Part shown: positions 23,420 to 34,003 of the stretch, one piece after another
Position numbering within the stretch: position 1 is the stretch's first letter
Layout of the letters: each line of letters begins with the position of its first letter
Source of the DNA: Adiantum capillus-veneris
Taxonomy: Eukaryota; Streptophyta; Polypodiopsida; Polypodiales; Pteridaceae
Direction: 5' to 3'
Assembly (NCBI GenBank): GCA_014529385.2
Contig: CM043967.1
Coordinates: 87,779,278-87,843,277, forward strand
Length of the DNA: 64,000 nt
Position numbers and translations under genes: made by a program
The notes under the pieces: generated by a model
Told to the model about the DNA's origin: nothing
What the model saw: only the letters and a program-made list of their open reading frames with translations
Database searches by the model: none

Positions 23420-24600
23420 ATGCTAAACCAAAAGCATCGAGGTAAAGTTTCACAATATGAGGAGTATCTGCTAGGTCCTCCTCCTCCATCCACTTTGCAT
23501 CCAATGCAGGATAGTTCTTGAACTTAACCAAGAACCGCCTTCGGACTTTACCTTTATTCTTCGTATCCTTATGTGCCAAAATCTATTCAGGAACAAGGAT
23601 CTCCTCATTTTTGTCCACTTCGGGTTTCTCATCAGGCTCCCCATCATCAGGCACATCACCTTTAAAAGGTTTCAAGAGACTCACATGAAATGCATTGTGA
23701 ATCCTCCAAGTATCAGGTAGTTTCAGTCGGCGGAAGGAGACATCATTTATCTTTTTAAAGATCTGGAAAGGTCCGTAGTATCTCATACTAAGCTTTGGAA
23801 AAAGCCTCTCCTTTCCCTTTTTCTTTCTCAGGCGTGCCTTCTCAAAACGCAAGAGCACCCAATCATCCTCCTTCAATTTCAAATTGTGTCGATGGCGATC
23901 TGCTACCTTCTTTTGTCATTCTTGATATTTCTGCTAAGCCTCGCGGACCTTGGCAAAAGCCATGTCTAAGTCGCACGTAGACTCGTCAGCTTCAAAAATC
24001 TTATCTTTCGTGCTTAGGATGGGTGGAACCTTCACAACACCTTCAACAATCTGAAATGGCACCTTACCCGTCGAAGAGTGTATTGTGTTATTGTAGGCAA
24101 ATTCAACCAAAGGTAAGTACTTTCCCATTGAGTCTTTTGATCCGAGATATAAGAATTCAATAAATCTAGAATCACTGAATTGGTAATCTCAGATTACCCA
24201 TCATTCTGCGGGTGGAACGATGACGAGAACTGCAACCGCGTGTCCATGTTCTCCCAAATTGCCTTCCAAAACAAACTCGTAAATCTGGGGTCCCTATCAG
24301 AGACAATCGTCTCAAGCATGCCATGTAATCTAAAAATTTGCGCCACAAACATTCTCACTAAGTGATCCGCCTTGATTGTTTTCTTCACTAGAATGAAATG
24401 AGCCTGTTTGCTAAATCTGTCAATAACAGTCCAGATACCGTGGTGACCACTCTGTGTTCTCAGGAGATCAAAAATGAAATCCATTGCAATACTTTCCCAG
24501 GGGTGGGTGGGTATGGGTAAGGCTGTAACAATCCTTGTGCTTTATGCCTCTCAAACTTGACCTTAAGGCATACCAAGCAACTGTGCACAAACTCTTCCAC
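23420..24600 (-). pseudogene. Chromovirus integrase with C-terminal chromodomain, broken
   Basis: The minus strand encodes the integrase core (MDFIFDLL..., SDRDPRFTSLFW, then HPQNDG-TAA-SEI where relatives read GQSE), the FAYNNTIHSSTGK segment (about 24090), a basic region ([10 protein letters not shown]) and [12 protein letters not shown] chromodomain follows (RRFLVKFKNYPALDAKWMEEE, about 23560-23465), which in this family targets integration to modified chromatin. Stops include a TAA near 24184, TAG and TGA near 23935-23915 and a TAG near 23586. Most are single C-to-T changes from Gln or Arg codons. The frame is otherwise well preserved. Confidence 0.85.
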
Positions 24601-24839
24601 ATCCTTCTTGAGTCTCGGTCAAAAGAAGTATCTCTCTACCCCTTTCATGGTGGTAGCAATGCCGTGGTGACCCGTAAAAGGTTGACAGTGGCATTCAGTC
24701 ATATAAACTTTTCCCTCAACAGCTGTGTAACACACAACATGGTTTTTCTCATCAAGTAGCCATCCCGAATGGAGTATCCTGCTACTGTCTCCCCATCCAG
24801 TATCTGTGTGAAAACGTCTGCAAAATCTGTATTTGTGTC

Positions 24840-25052
24840 CTAGTGGTCGACCATATCGTCGAAGCTCCTATGATGTATCGTGAAAATAGCCAGAACCAAC
24901 GGCTTCCGAGACAAAGCATATGTCACCACATTCTTCTGTCCCTGAACATGGAAAGTCTGGAAGTGAAACTGTGACAAGATGTTCACCCACCACATCTACT
25001 TTTCGGAAAGATGCTTTTGTGACAAGAAGTAGCGCAAACTCTGATGGTCTGT
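24840..25052 (-). pseudogene. Chromovirus RNase H fragment
   Basis: The minus strand encodes TDHQSLRYFLSQK at about 25050-25012, followed by HFQTFHVQGQKN. These are the end of RNase H and the linker to integrase. The N-terminal part of RNase H and all of RT are missing, cut off at the junction at 25053. Confidence 0.75.
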
Positions 25053-25375
25053 AAAGGCTGTAACAATCCCTGTGCTTTATGCCTGTCATATTAATCAGTT
25101 CAAAGTACAAGAGAGTGGTTCAGGCTTCACTCTCAGACTCTGCGTCCAGATGCTCTATAGAGTGTGAGACCTCACCAGTTATTTATTGTTTACAAAAAGA
25201 AATACTGAAAGGGGCGCCAATCTTTGGGGCCAACATGCATCTCTAGGCACGGAACTCCGCCGAGCCAGTGCAAATCTATTGTGACCTGTGAATTGTTTTG
25301 AAGTGGTTATTTGGTGCTGTCGTGATTGATTCTTGATGTGGAGTGTGCAAGTTTGTTACAGTGCTTTTTTCCTTT
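25053..25375. repeat. Scrambled junction: copied integrase filler plus inverted LTR pieces
   Basis: Three pieces are joined. First, about 33 bp (25053-25086) duplicates sequence at about 24520-24552 in the integrase region. Second, 25087-25194 matches LTR B 22383-22490 in the same orientation. Third, 25195-25370 matches the reverse complement of LTR B from about 22375 down to 22216, ending at the LTR tip (GTTTGTTACA). Gag resumes right after. This replaces protease and RT. Confidence 0.8.
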
Positions 25376-25917
25376 TCTGTCTTCTTTGCTCAAATCTGCA
25401 GAGATAGAAGAATTGTCAGAAGAAGAAGAACTGGGTACTCCTTCAAATCGAACACGCTTCTTCTGTTTCTTTGCCTTTTCAAATGTCGACTGACGACCCA
25501 AATAACCCAGGAAGTCAGTGCCTTTCTTTTGATTTTTGCCGTGCGTTTTAGCTTTGTTCTGCGCGTCAAAAAGCTTAGCAATTCGTGCATCAACCACCTC
25601 TTCTAATTCCTTCTCTGTATACTTCTTGGGAGCAAGAGGTTTCTTGAGAGCGGGTTTTGGGGGTGTTTTGTGGTTCTCTGCCACTGTGTATGCACCTCCT
25701 CCAAAGAGGTCTTGCTCATATATTTTGCCATCTTCGGGTCCTTGGCAAAATTGAGCATCATCTTTGTTGCATCGTTGATCAACTGCCGGCGCTCCATCTC
25801 TCGATGCTCTGCATGAGTAGGCCGAGGAGGGCCATACTCTTCTCGTGAGCCTTCGTTGTGATCTCTCCTTGCATCTCCGGATGCAGAAGGAGTCGACTGA
25901 TCCTTGTCTGAAACCAT
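25376..25917 (-). pseudogene. Chromovirus Gag N-terminal part
   Basis: The likely start is ATG at 25917 (MVSDKDQST). The product is hydrophilic with an EEYGPPRPTHAEHREMERR stretch, a basic segment and a serine-rich SSSSSDNSS region, matching the gag N-terminus at 21.2-20.5 kb. A frame change lies near 25640. The zinc knuckle region is lost at the scrambled junction. Confidence 0.7.
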
Positions 25918-25975
25918 AGGTGCCGCGAAAAAAAAAATGGGATCAAATTTCTTGTAGAAGAGAAATCGGTCGTGG

Positions 25976-25985
25976 TCTGATACCA
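25976..25985 (-). promoter_or_regulatory. Primer-binding site
   Basis: The minus strand reads TGGTATCAGA one base inside the LTR end at 25987, matching plant initiator-Met tRNA. Confidence 0.75.
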
Positions 25986-25986
25986 T

Positions 25987-26521
25987 TGTAACAAAATTGG
26001 ACACTCGAAGTCAATAATCAATCATGACAGCACCAAATAACCACTTCTACACAGTTCACAAATCACAATATATTTGCACTAGCCCGGTGGATTTCCGTGC
26101 CTAGAGATGTTGGCCCAAAGAGTGGTGCGGGGATGCCAAAAGCAAAGCCCCAAAAGCTTAAAAAAATAAACCAAAACTCTTTTCTCTCACAAGCTCTCTC
26201 TCTGTAGGGCTTTTAATAAAATAAAAGCAGTGGAATTCTCTCTCTTTCTGCTCAATTTGCGTAGATAAAACTAACGCAAAAGTTGAAAATCAGTGCCGCA
26301 AAATCCGGGCCTGCCGTACGGTGCCACATCAGCATGGTCAACGCTTTATCCAGGATCAGTCTGCTGCCCTGGTTAGGGTTAGAGTTTATGATAGTTTTTA
26401 GGGTTAGGGTTTTTGGCAAATTTTAGGGTTTGCAAGTTTTAGGGTTAGGGATGTAGATGTAGGGTTTTCAACAACAGTTATGGTTTCGGCTCTGGGGCAG
26501 ACACGTCATCACTTTGTGACA
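25987..26521 (-). mobile_element. LTR C (5' LTR, 535 bp)
   Basis: It starts TGTCACAAAG (minus strand, 26521) and ends TTTGTTACA. It is homologous to LTR B but lacks about 130 bp in the middle (junction near 26125). Telomere-like TTTAGGG units lie at about 26398-26470. The GAGGC duplication follows at 26522-26526. Confidence 0.9.
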
Positions 26522-26526
26522 GAGGC

Positions 26527-26533
26527 CTAGGAG

Positions 26534-26585
<52 letters not shown>

Positions 26586-27415
26586 ATTGAGTGCGCAGGG
26601 CTGTAGGAGACCATGGCGGGCTGCTGAGTGCCAGGGGTGTAGAAACACAAGGGGAGAAGGTTTTGCAAGGTCGTGGGAGATCATGGCAGGCTGCTGAGCG
26701 CGCACGGCTACAAAAACATAGGGGAAGCAGGTCGTGCAGGCGCACCCTTTTTGTGGACTCGCCCAGCGTTGGATTCGCCTTCAGTACTGGACCCCCATCG
26801 TTGAACCTTGGGGCCTCTTCTGAGCACTAGGGAACTCCAATGATCAATCCAAGAGCAGCAACCCGCCAGCATTTTCAGCCAGAACTCCATCATGGGGTTT
26901 CTGTGGATCTTCGCTAGTAGCAAGCTATCATCACAACATCAGTATTCAGTCGTTCAGTATTGAGCAATGTATTTAGCCCTTCAGGAGGACTTCATCGTAG
27001 TACATCTCTAGCACCTCATCATTTTCAGCCATTCAGCATTCAACCCTCATTACATTCAGTATTCAGCCTTCCATCAGAACCTCACATTCAACACACAGCA
27101 TATAGTACTTCAGCAATTCAGCCCATCATCACCGCCATTATCAGTATTTAGCCTTACTGTCAGTACCCGCAATTCCACAACACCGTCAGCATTCTAGACC
27201 ATTCGCATTCAATGTGCTTGCACAGTAGACCTAGGATAGTTTGCGTAGCAGGTCACGACAAGGTGGGTCTATTTGCAGCAGACCTCGGACAGTTTGCACA
27301 ACAGGTCGCCATCGCGTTTAGACAGTGTGGGTTGGAGCAGTAGAACCCCATCAGTACTCAGCAATGTTACTAAACATGAGCATAACTGAGGGCTTGTGCA
27401 ACAGGGGCCATTACG
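26527..27415 (+). other. CT tract and probable LINE C 5' region
   Basis: A CT microsatellite at about 26536-26583 is followed by GC-richer sequence with repeated short phrases such as CATTCAGTATTCAGCC and GACAGTTTGC(A/G). No gene is recognisable. It lies upstream of a LINE ORF1 and is plausibly its 5' UTR; the exact 5' end is not defined. Confidence 0.4.
26710..26755. repeat. Short foldback with GC-rich core
   Basis: ACAAAAA and TTTTTGT flank a GC-rich core (AGGTCGTGCAGGCGCACC). The core resembles those of the three foldback elements near 39.0, 40.4 and 41.8 kb. Confidence 0.45.
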
Positions 27416-28332
27416 ATGGAGGTCATGAGCGCCTTACCAGTTTGCAAGTCCTGTACGAAGGCGACCTTCATGCTTACAAACAAGCGGATAACACAAGTGG
27501 AAAGGGAGATGAAGGAATGGAAAGCAGAGATGGAAGTATGTTGGAAGGAGAAGGCGAACCTTCTTCAAATGTTCCTCAACGAAGGCACGCAATGGAAGGA
27601 GAAAGAGGACCTGCACATAGAGATACAGGCACTTAAGGGAGATTCACAAGCACTCAAAGAAGAGGTCTTAGCCCTCAAGCGAGAGCTTGCTGATAGAGCA
27701 AGCAATGGACTAGAGGAAGATGAATTCCAGCCCTCGGTGATAGAGGAAATCAAGGTCATAAAGGAACAGGAATGGATGATCAAAGAGGAAGAGAAACAGA
27801 GGGGCAAAGACATCTTCATGAATGGATTAATCACGAAGACATAAAAGAAGGCGGATGAGGCCTAGAAATGGATAGAAGTCTCTAAGAAAAGGAAAGGGAA
27901 AGAAAACACATCTATCCCCACTTCTACAATCATCAATATGACTTTAGAAGAAGAGCAGCAAAGGAAGACTGGAGCTTTGCACATACGAATAACAGTTCTA
28001 AAAGACCAAGATGATGTGGAAGGGGAAGTCAAAGAACTTCTCCGCATGATGAGTAGGGACGCTACTCATACAAAGGCATGGAGGGTAGGGAAGAAGACAC
28101 AAGGAAATGGGGAGACTTGAAAAGAAAGAGCTCTAATCATGCACTTCCCATCCATGGATTCAAAGAAGGACTTCTTGAAGAAGCATCCTACACTAAAGAA
28201 AAAGGGCATATTCCTTGGAGATGACCTCACACTCACATAGCTTGCTCATATGAAAGAATTTATACCCAAGATAATGACAACTCAAGAGAGGGAAAAGTGG
28301 CCTTCTACAGGGATTGACGAGTGGTTATTCTA
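27416..28332 (+). pseudogene. LINE C ORF1: coiled coil plus RRM-like domain
   Basis: The frame encodes a nucleic-acid-binding LINE ORF1 protein. A long charged coiled coil spans about 27500-27760. An L1 ORF1-like domain follows with LHIRITVLKD near 27977, a RVGKK segment, an ALIMHF strand and the family-typical GIFLGDDLTLT near 28206-28238. In-frame stops are a TAA at 27842-27844, a TAG soon after, a TGA at 28118-28120 and a TAG near 28239. Most fall where Gln or Arg codons are expected. It lies directly upstream of the ORF2 endonuclease of the same LINE. Confidence 0.7.
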
Positions 28333-28746
28333 GAGAAGCGCCTCGCATGACAGTGCGAGACCTGTGGGACCACACTGAGAGTGGCTACATGGAATTGTAA
28401 TGGATATTTGCGCCTTGATGTAGGGGCCTTTGAGGATAGTTTCACAGGGAGAGACATCATTTTCTACTCGAGACACATCAAGCCCCGGGGCAAGACATGC
28501 CCCATGTGACGGATACATATGAGAGACAACTTGCAGACAGGAGACTTGATCAGAGCGTAGAGGATGAGGTTTAGGAGGAGTGGCAGTCTTATTTAGGGAG
28601 GAGCTACAGTCTCTGATACATGTAGCTTGGAGGCATGCTAGGTACATGTAGGTGAGAGTGAAGGTAGAGACATGCAGATATCTCTATATCGCTATTTGCT
28701 ATTTCCCTCCTAGTACGTCAGTATATGCATCACCTAGAGGAAAATC

Positions 28747-28761
28747 CCCCTTCTCTATTTT
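28747..28761. repeat. Left target-site duplication of LINE D
   Basis: CCCCTTCTCTATTTT, repeated exactly at 30364-30378. Confidence 0.92.
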
Positions 28762-30363
28762 TTTTTTCCGAGAAAGAGATCCTCTATTAGTTAATGAAAA
28801 CTGCCCATAGGGCTACAACCACCTCTGCAAGAGAGGGCTACAACAAGCATGATGGGGAGACTCTCCCAATGAAAAAACAGCATATATACAATGAGGCTAA
28901 ATCAAGAGATGGGAGGAGGGAAGAGCCACACAAGTGGACACTAGTGCCATCTGAGCACCCCCTGGACTATGGTGTAGAAAGGCCCAGGGCGCCAGAGTCG
29001 AAGGAAAGCCTCGCGGCCTCCCGCATGCAGTCGGAGCTGCCCTGTAGTCCCTCAAGTTGTCCTCTGAGAGTATGGATCAGCTCTAGCCAAAAGTCACGAG
29101 CAATCTCTACTGGTGGAATAGGACGAGCCTCAAAGATGCGGAAACAGCGGGCCCGCCAGATGAACCAAAGTGTCAGGCCACGGATGAGCTCCCAACACTC
29201 CTCTCTCTCACTGCACCACTCTTGTGGAGTAAGCTCTGTAGCAGGCTGGAGTGTAGGTCGCCGCCCCTGAATCGCTATCATCCTGCTGGTGGAAGATAGC
29301 TCAAACTGAAGTGCTGGGCCCGTGAGGGTGGACCAAGCTGCTACCCCCCAAGTGTACTGTTGAGCCGTGGAGAGAGCATGCATCATCCAAAGAACTCATA
29401 GCCACACCTGCTAGGCCAAGGGACAGTCCCAAAGACAGTGATGCTGACTCTCCACCAAATGGTCACAAACTGCACATGTGGCCGAGAGACCACTATGCAC
29501 TAGTGAGCTCCCTACTGTTGTGGCTCTGTGTGTGACCAGCCAATGAAACAAGGTGACTCGCCTCGGCTATCTAGAGTCCCACAACCTCTCCCAAAAGTCT
29601 GCCAAGAACTCGACTATGAGACCCTCCTCCTGCCAATGACATGTTGCAGCAGGGAGGGCCTCTCTCTGTGTTGCTAGTATATGACGTCCCAGTCGAACAG
29701 TGTACTGAAAGAGAGGGACTCCTAGGTGGTTTGCATAAGAGAAGGGGTCCCTCCATAGCCACTCACCAGGATCCCATTGTACTCGTGCCAACAGACAACA
29801 CTCCCAAGCCCATAGCCTCCAGTGTCCTGTCTCAAGAATCGCTGGGTCAGGGTCTATGACGCAGGTCCACCCACTGATGCCCACTACTCGGATCCTCTGA
29901 AAACAACACTTTGCTACCTACGGGGCCTCTACTGCAACTCGTTGTAGTCGTCCCCCACTCTGAAGCTCGAAGAATAGGGCTGAGACAGACTCTGAGCAGG
30001 CCCTGACTGAAATGAGAACCTCCACTCGTGCGAAGGCTCCTATCCACCGGGGTGCTACTGTCTCGAGAGACGTGAGCCACTCAGCTGGAACTGACTCTGA
30101 GATGTCCTGACACATGCTTTGCACCCCTCTCATGCCTTGTAGTAGCTGGAAACCCTCCACCTCCTCTAACAAACCTGTGAACTCTAGCCAGTCACCTAGA
30201 GAGCGCGCTGGACTTGCTACCATGGGACCCCAGGAAACATGAGGCCGACTACCATTCAAGTGGCCTCTCTGAGTGCTAACCATGGGGCTCCAGATGAGTG
30301 GCTGCCGTAGGCGCTCCTCCGTGCACGTCGGCTGTCTCTGCTCTAGGCCACGCTGTAAGAGCT
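28762..30363 (-). mobile_element. LINE D: 5'-truncated LINE inserted in LINE C (minus strand)
   Basis: A 1602-bp insertion is bounded by a perfect 15-bp duplication. Its 3' end is on the left, where the plus strand shows a T run (28758-28767), that is, a short poly-A tail on its own strand. It encodes only the C-terminal part of an ORF2 (30283-28967 in several frames), including CAVCDHLVESQHHCLWDC, a zf-RVT type zinc motif, and AxQVW, near 29490-29410. 5' truncation, a poly-A tail and a target duplication are the signature of target-primed reverse transcription. Confidence 0.92.
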
Positions 30364-30378
30364 CCCCTTCTCTATTTT
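30364..30378. repeat. Right target-site duplication of LINE D
   Basis: CCCCTTCTCTATTTT, identical to 28747-28761. Sequence to its right continues the LINE C endonuclease. Confidence 0.92.
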
Positions 30379-31727
30379 AGATGATGATATATGGGAGTTT
30401 TCCAGAGATGGCGACATTATTATCTTGGGGGATTTCAATTCTAGGACTGCCCATCACCAAACAGTATTCTATGATACCTCAGAGGAGTTGATGCTGGAAC
30501 TTGATATTACAAAAATGGGCATGTCTAGATTATCACAGGATGAGGAGCACACTGAGTATGGAAGATACTTGATTGATATGGGGATTGCTAATGGATTGGC
30601 CATTTTGAATGGCCTATAGAGATTCCTTGGAGCTGGTGGTTTTACATGCTTTCCACATTGTCATGGCGCTAGTACAGTGGATTATGTTATGGCTCCACCA
30701 GGACTCATTCCTTCCTTTCAAGATTTCATGGTGGGAACTAGGCCAGTTGGGATAGCAGTTGATCATGCTATCTTGTCTTTCACTCTATCGTTCCAGTTAT
30801 ACACAGCTCCATTTGGAGAGGCCTCCACACATACTCGATATACCTTCATGAGGGAGACGGATCACGTGTACACTGATGAGATATATAGGCAGGTATGCAC
30901 TTCGGAGCCAAGACGACCACTAGATGAGATCACCCAAATTCTGACAGAGATGCTACATGATACAGCATCAGAGGCATATCCCCACAGCCAACCTACACGT
31001 AGACGATTTGGGAGCATGCCCCAGAACAGTTGGTATGATGAGGAGTGTAGAGAGAAGAGGATCAGATTACAGAGAGAGGTTCTCATGGGTACTACTACAC
31101 ATAGAAAATCACGGATTATCTTCCGCCACCTAGTGCGACAAAAGAAGAGGGCTTACCTATCTCAATCAGAGCGTGATCTATATCAGTTGTTTGTGAGTCA
31201 GGACTCTAGTGAGGCATGGAGGCTTTTCAATGAGCACTCTCCACCGTCAGCTATCACTTCCACAGACATGGGGGGAATATGCTACCTCTCTCTATACAGT
31301 ATCGGGGTAGCCACCTTTGCCTGACCCTCCAGAGGCATGCCCAAAAACATGTACTTTCTTTACTGCTGAGAGGGTAAGGAAAGCCATTGAGAAGATGAAG
31401 ACAACAAGAGGATAGGATCATGATGGTCTGGTAGCAGAGCACTTTGTCCATGCCAGAGATATGCTTGCAGAGCCTCTTGCTATGATGTTTAATAGAGACA
31501 TGTATGAGGGTTTCTGTGACACTTGGAGTTTGTCCACTATTGTGCCTATCTTCAAGTCGGGAGATCCTATGCTTCTTGAGAATTACCGAACCATCATGGT
31601 TGGTCACCACACTCTGGCTAGGCGATATGCATCAATTCTTGAGCATGAGTTTACTGGATGGGCAAAGAGAGAGGGCATACGGGTAGCAGGACAGGCAACG
31701 TTCAAGAGAGGTTTCTCCACTCTTGAT

Positions 31728-32315
31728 TGTTAAGTATGGAGCCTGATTTATTCCTTGTAGTTTTCTGTTTTAAAAAATGTACATTTGTAAAGCCCCCATT
31801 ATGAACAGAAGCCATAATGCGTGAAGAAAATCACTCGTCGGAAACCAAAATATTCATGGCTAGCTTTGTCGGAATATTCCTTTTTTCGGAATATTATGGC
31901 CGAATGGCGATCGAAAAGTGGTTGGAAAACAGCCGGTTGTTTGGCCGGTGGGTCTGATTTCAAAGACGAACTTGTCTTCTCAAGGGCGGCCACACATGGA
32001 CGGATTGGAGGATCCAATTTGGACTTATCAACACAAGGGAAGCTACACACAGATGCCTCTCATGAGTGATGGTAGCCCTTTTGGCCTATAAAAGGAGGCA
32101 TCTTCTATACACAATAACGGATTGTGAAGCATTGTGGTGCAGTGTGAAGTAGATGCAACAGGGTGGGTGCGAGGAGTGTTACCGTTCTCCGAGCGAGGTT
32201 TTCCGAGCGATCCTAGTTTCCGAGTAGGTCTTGGCGGAAGGGTACTTCTATTAGACAAGGTGGTCTGAGTCACTTCAATACATGCTCCTATTCCGTTCTC
32301 GAATACATATTAACA
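31728..32315. mobile_element. Probable solo LTR (588 bp) ending LINE C
   Basis: It starts TGTTAAGTATGG and ends ACATATTAACA, so the tips form a TGTTAA/TTAACA inverted repeat typical of LTRs. A strong TATA box (GCCTATAAAAGGAGG) lies at about 32083-32097, followed by a transcribed-like R/U5 region, suggesting plus orientation. No primer site or coding sequence follows and no clear 5-bp duplication is seen. LINE C sequence does not resume on the right, so a deletion probably accompanied it. Confidence 0.55.
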
Positions 32316-32611
32316 AGAATCGATTTTGTTACTTGAAAAGGACATAGAGAACTTTACCTACAAGAGGATGCATACTACATTGATCAATACGAATGGAATG
32401 CCTAAATAAATTGTTTATTTATATACACCCTAATGTCATATCTAGAGAGAGAGAGTGTGAGAGAGAGAGAATGCAAGATTGCAACAATAACAATACACAT
32501 TTAAATGGAAGACTCTTGGATACTAAAGTTTTGTTATAAAAAAGACATAACAGATTATAGTTGAAAATAAGGATTTCATGTACGATCAATGAAACAAAAT
32601 GTCACAGTAAT
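32316..32611. other. Non-coding, downstream of the methyltransferase-like gene
   Basis: AT-rich with a short GA run near 32443-32470. It would include the 3' UTR of the minus-strand gene whose terminal exon ends at 32612. No coding signal. Confidence 0.4.
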
Positions 32612-32738
32612 TTACAATGATTCGCATTCATCATCGATGTAAAGGTTTCGAATGGAGCGGCGCTCTTCCCGTTCCATGTCGAATCGTTTGTCTCTACACA
32701 TGCTCTTTGCCATTGCTTCGGCATACACGGGAAATTGA
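32612..32738 (-). pseudogene. Terminal exon of the methyltransferase-like gene
   Basis: Acceptor TTCCATGCAAAG precedes 32738. The exon supplies the base needed to complete the split codon from the 33214 exon and ends at TAA (32614-32612). It encodes FPVYAEAMAKSMCRDKRF and a basic/acidic tail. It could instead belong to a separate small gene, but phase and orientation support inclusion. Confidence 0.45.
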
Positions 32739-33213
32739 CTTTGCATGGAAGGAACAAACGAGATCTTAATACATATCAAGAAATCCATACAAAACAATAA
32801 TTAACATATTCAAATATAACATCTAATACATAACATTTCCCCTAAATTGTGAGTATTTCACATATTGTCACCAACCATGATAAAACAAAAGCATATCCAA
32901 ATATGGCAATAGAAGCCAAACATCACATAAGCATATATTGAAATACTACTATTTACCTAGAGTTGGCAATACATTTCTATAACAGAAAATCCATACAAAT
33001 GGAGAAGATTAACATATGAACAACATAACATCCAAGAACATAACATAACCGAAGCCACTATGTTCCAAAACCAATGAGTTTTACATAAATGTCACTCTGC
33101 GACAAAACAAGAGCATAATTAAACATGGCAATACAAACCAAACATCACATAAAAACAAACCACACTTTAAAGAAGTCCATAATAGTAATAGTCTCAAGAG
33201 ACAAGGGCCTCAC

Positions 33214-33671
33214 TAGTCATATGGATTGAAACCTGCAAGTGGATCCACCTCATCATCTGCCTGCGGCCTACTAACATCATCATGGCTTCCTTGTTGCATG
33301 TAAGCCAAAAGGAGAGTCTCTACATACGTGGTCATCAAGAATGTATCCACATCGATAGATGCACATACTCTACCAGTGTTCATGCATGTCTTAAGAATAG
33401 GTGCAGTACCACATCCCATCTCAATGCACACACCACCTGGACGACAGTACAGGTATACAAGCATTCTAAAAATGTATGACTCGTCTCTAGTCCCCCATGC
33501 CACTACCGCCCGACGGGGGTCCAAATAAGGCAAATCATCCCGAAGATAATGATAGGCGAGGGTATCAAAAGGATGCATGCTGAAGGACTCAAAGAGGGGT
33601 GTACTCTCTACAATGAAAATAGGAGGATCTGTAGCTCAACGTCGTACCATAAAAAGCATTGACGTAGAACA
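33214..33671 (-). pseudogene. Methyltransferase exon with AdoMet-binding motif I
   Basis: The exon encodes HPFDTLAYHYLRDDL, then a helix ending in YCRPGGVCIEMGCGTAPILK and NTGRVCASIDVD. This is the standard beta-strand, G-x-G loop and acidic strand end (FxGxGT...GR..GID) of AdoMet binding, and it lies C-terminal to the DLPF motif, as in permuted beta-class enzymes. A TGA at 33637-33635 replaces the CGA present in the upstream partial copy of this exon. The exon end (GACTA before GTGAGG) is in phase with the terminal exon at 32738. Confidence 0.6.
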
Positions 33672-34003
33672 CTAGCAACAAAAGATAATAATATTCAATT
33701 AAACATTAATTTAAGAAACACATGTAGTTTTGAGCATTTGACTCCTCTCTAGTCCCCCATGCCACTGCTGCCCGACGGGGTCCAAAGCACGCAAATCATC
33801 CGAAAGATAATGATAGGCAAGGGTATCTAAAGGATGCATGACGAAGGACTCAAAGAGGGGTGTACTCTCTGCAATGAAAATAGGAGGATCTGTAGCTCGA
33901 CGTCGAACCATAAAAAGCATTGACGTAGAACACTAGCAACAAAAGATAATAATATTCAATTAAACCTTAATTTAAGAAACACATGTAGTTTTGAGCATTT
34001 GAA
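33485..34003. repeat. 262-bp tandem duplication covering an exon start
   Basis: Bases 33485-33746 and 33747-34003 are about 95% identical. Each includes the intron end (TTGTTGCTAG) and the first part of the motif I exon. The upstream copy keeps an Arg codon (CGA) where the downstream copy has TGA, but lacks the AdoMet motif because the unit ends before it. Confidence 0.9.

Larger units (their letters stand above)
22216..26521 (-). mobile_element. Rearranged Ty3/gypsy chromovirus with LTRs and GAGGC target-site duplication
   Basis: The minus-strand element runs from 5' LTR C (26521-25987) through the primer site, gag, a scrambled junction, RNase H, integrase with chromodomain and a polypurine tract to 3' LTR B (22881-22216). 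The 5-bp sequence GAGGC flanks it on both sides (22211-22215 and 26522-26526), proving that the two LTRs belong to one insertion. Protease and most of RT are deleted. The insertion site lies within CT microsatellite DNA, since CT tracts continue on both flanks. Confidence 0.9.
28375..31727 (+). pseudogene. LINE C ORF2: endonuclease and start of RT, split by LINE D and truncated
   Basis: The apurinic-type endonuclease begins near 28380 (ATWNCNG) and is interrupted at 28761 by LINE D. It resumes at 30379 in matching sequence with LGDFNSRT, VDYVMAP and VDHAILSF, the conserved endonuclease motifs. The region between endonuclease and RT (30862-31320) and the first RT blocks (IVPIFKSGDP, NYRTIMVG, GQATFKRGFSTLD) follow, up to 31727, where an LTR-like sequence begins. 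Stops include TAGs at 30617-30619 and near 31408. The RT catalytic core is missing. Confidence 0.8.

Noticed and set aside
29641-29859. Plus-strand open frame within LINE D
   Set aside because: It is antisense to the LINE D C-terminal coding region, whose zinc motif and target duplications fix the orientation as minus.
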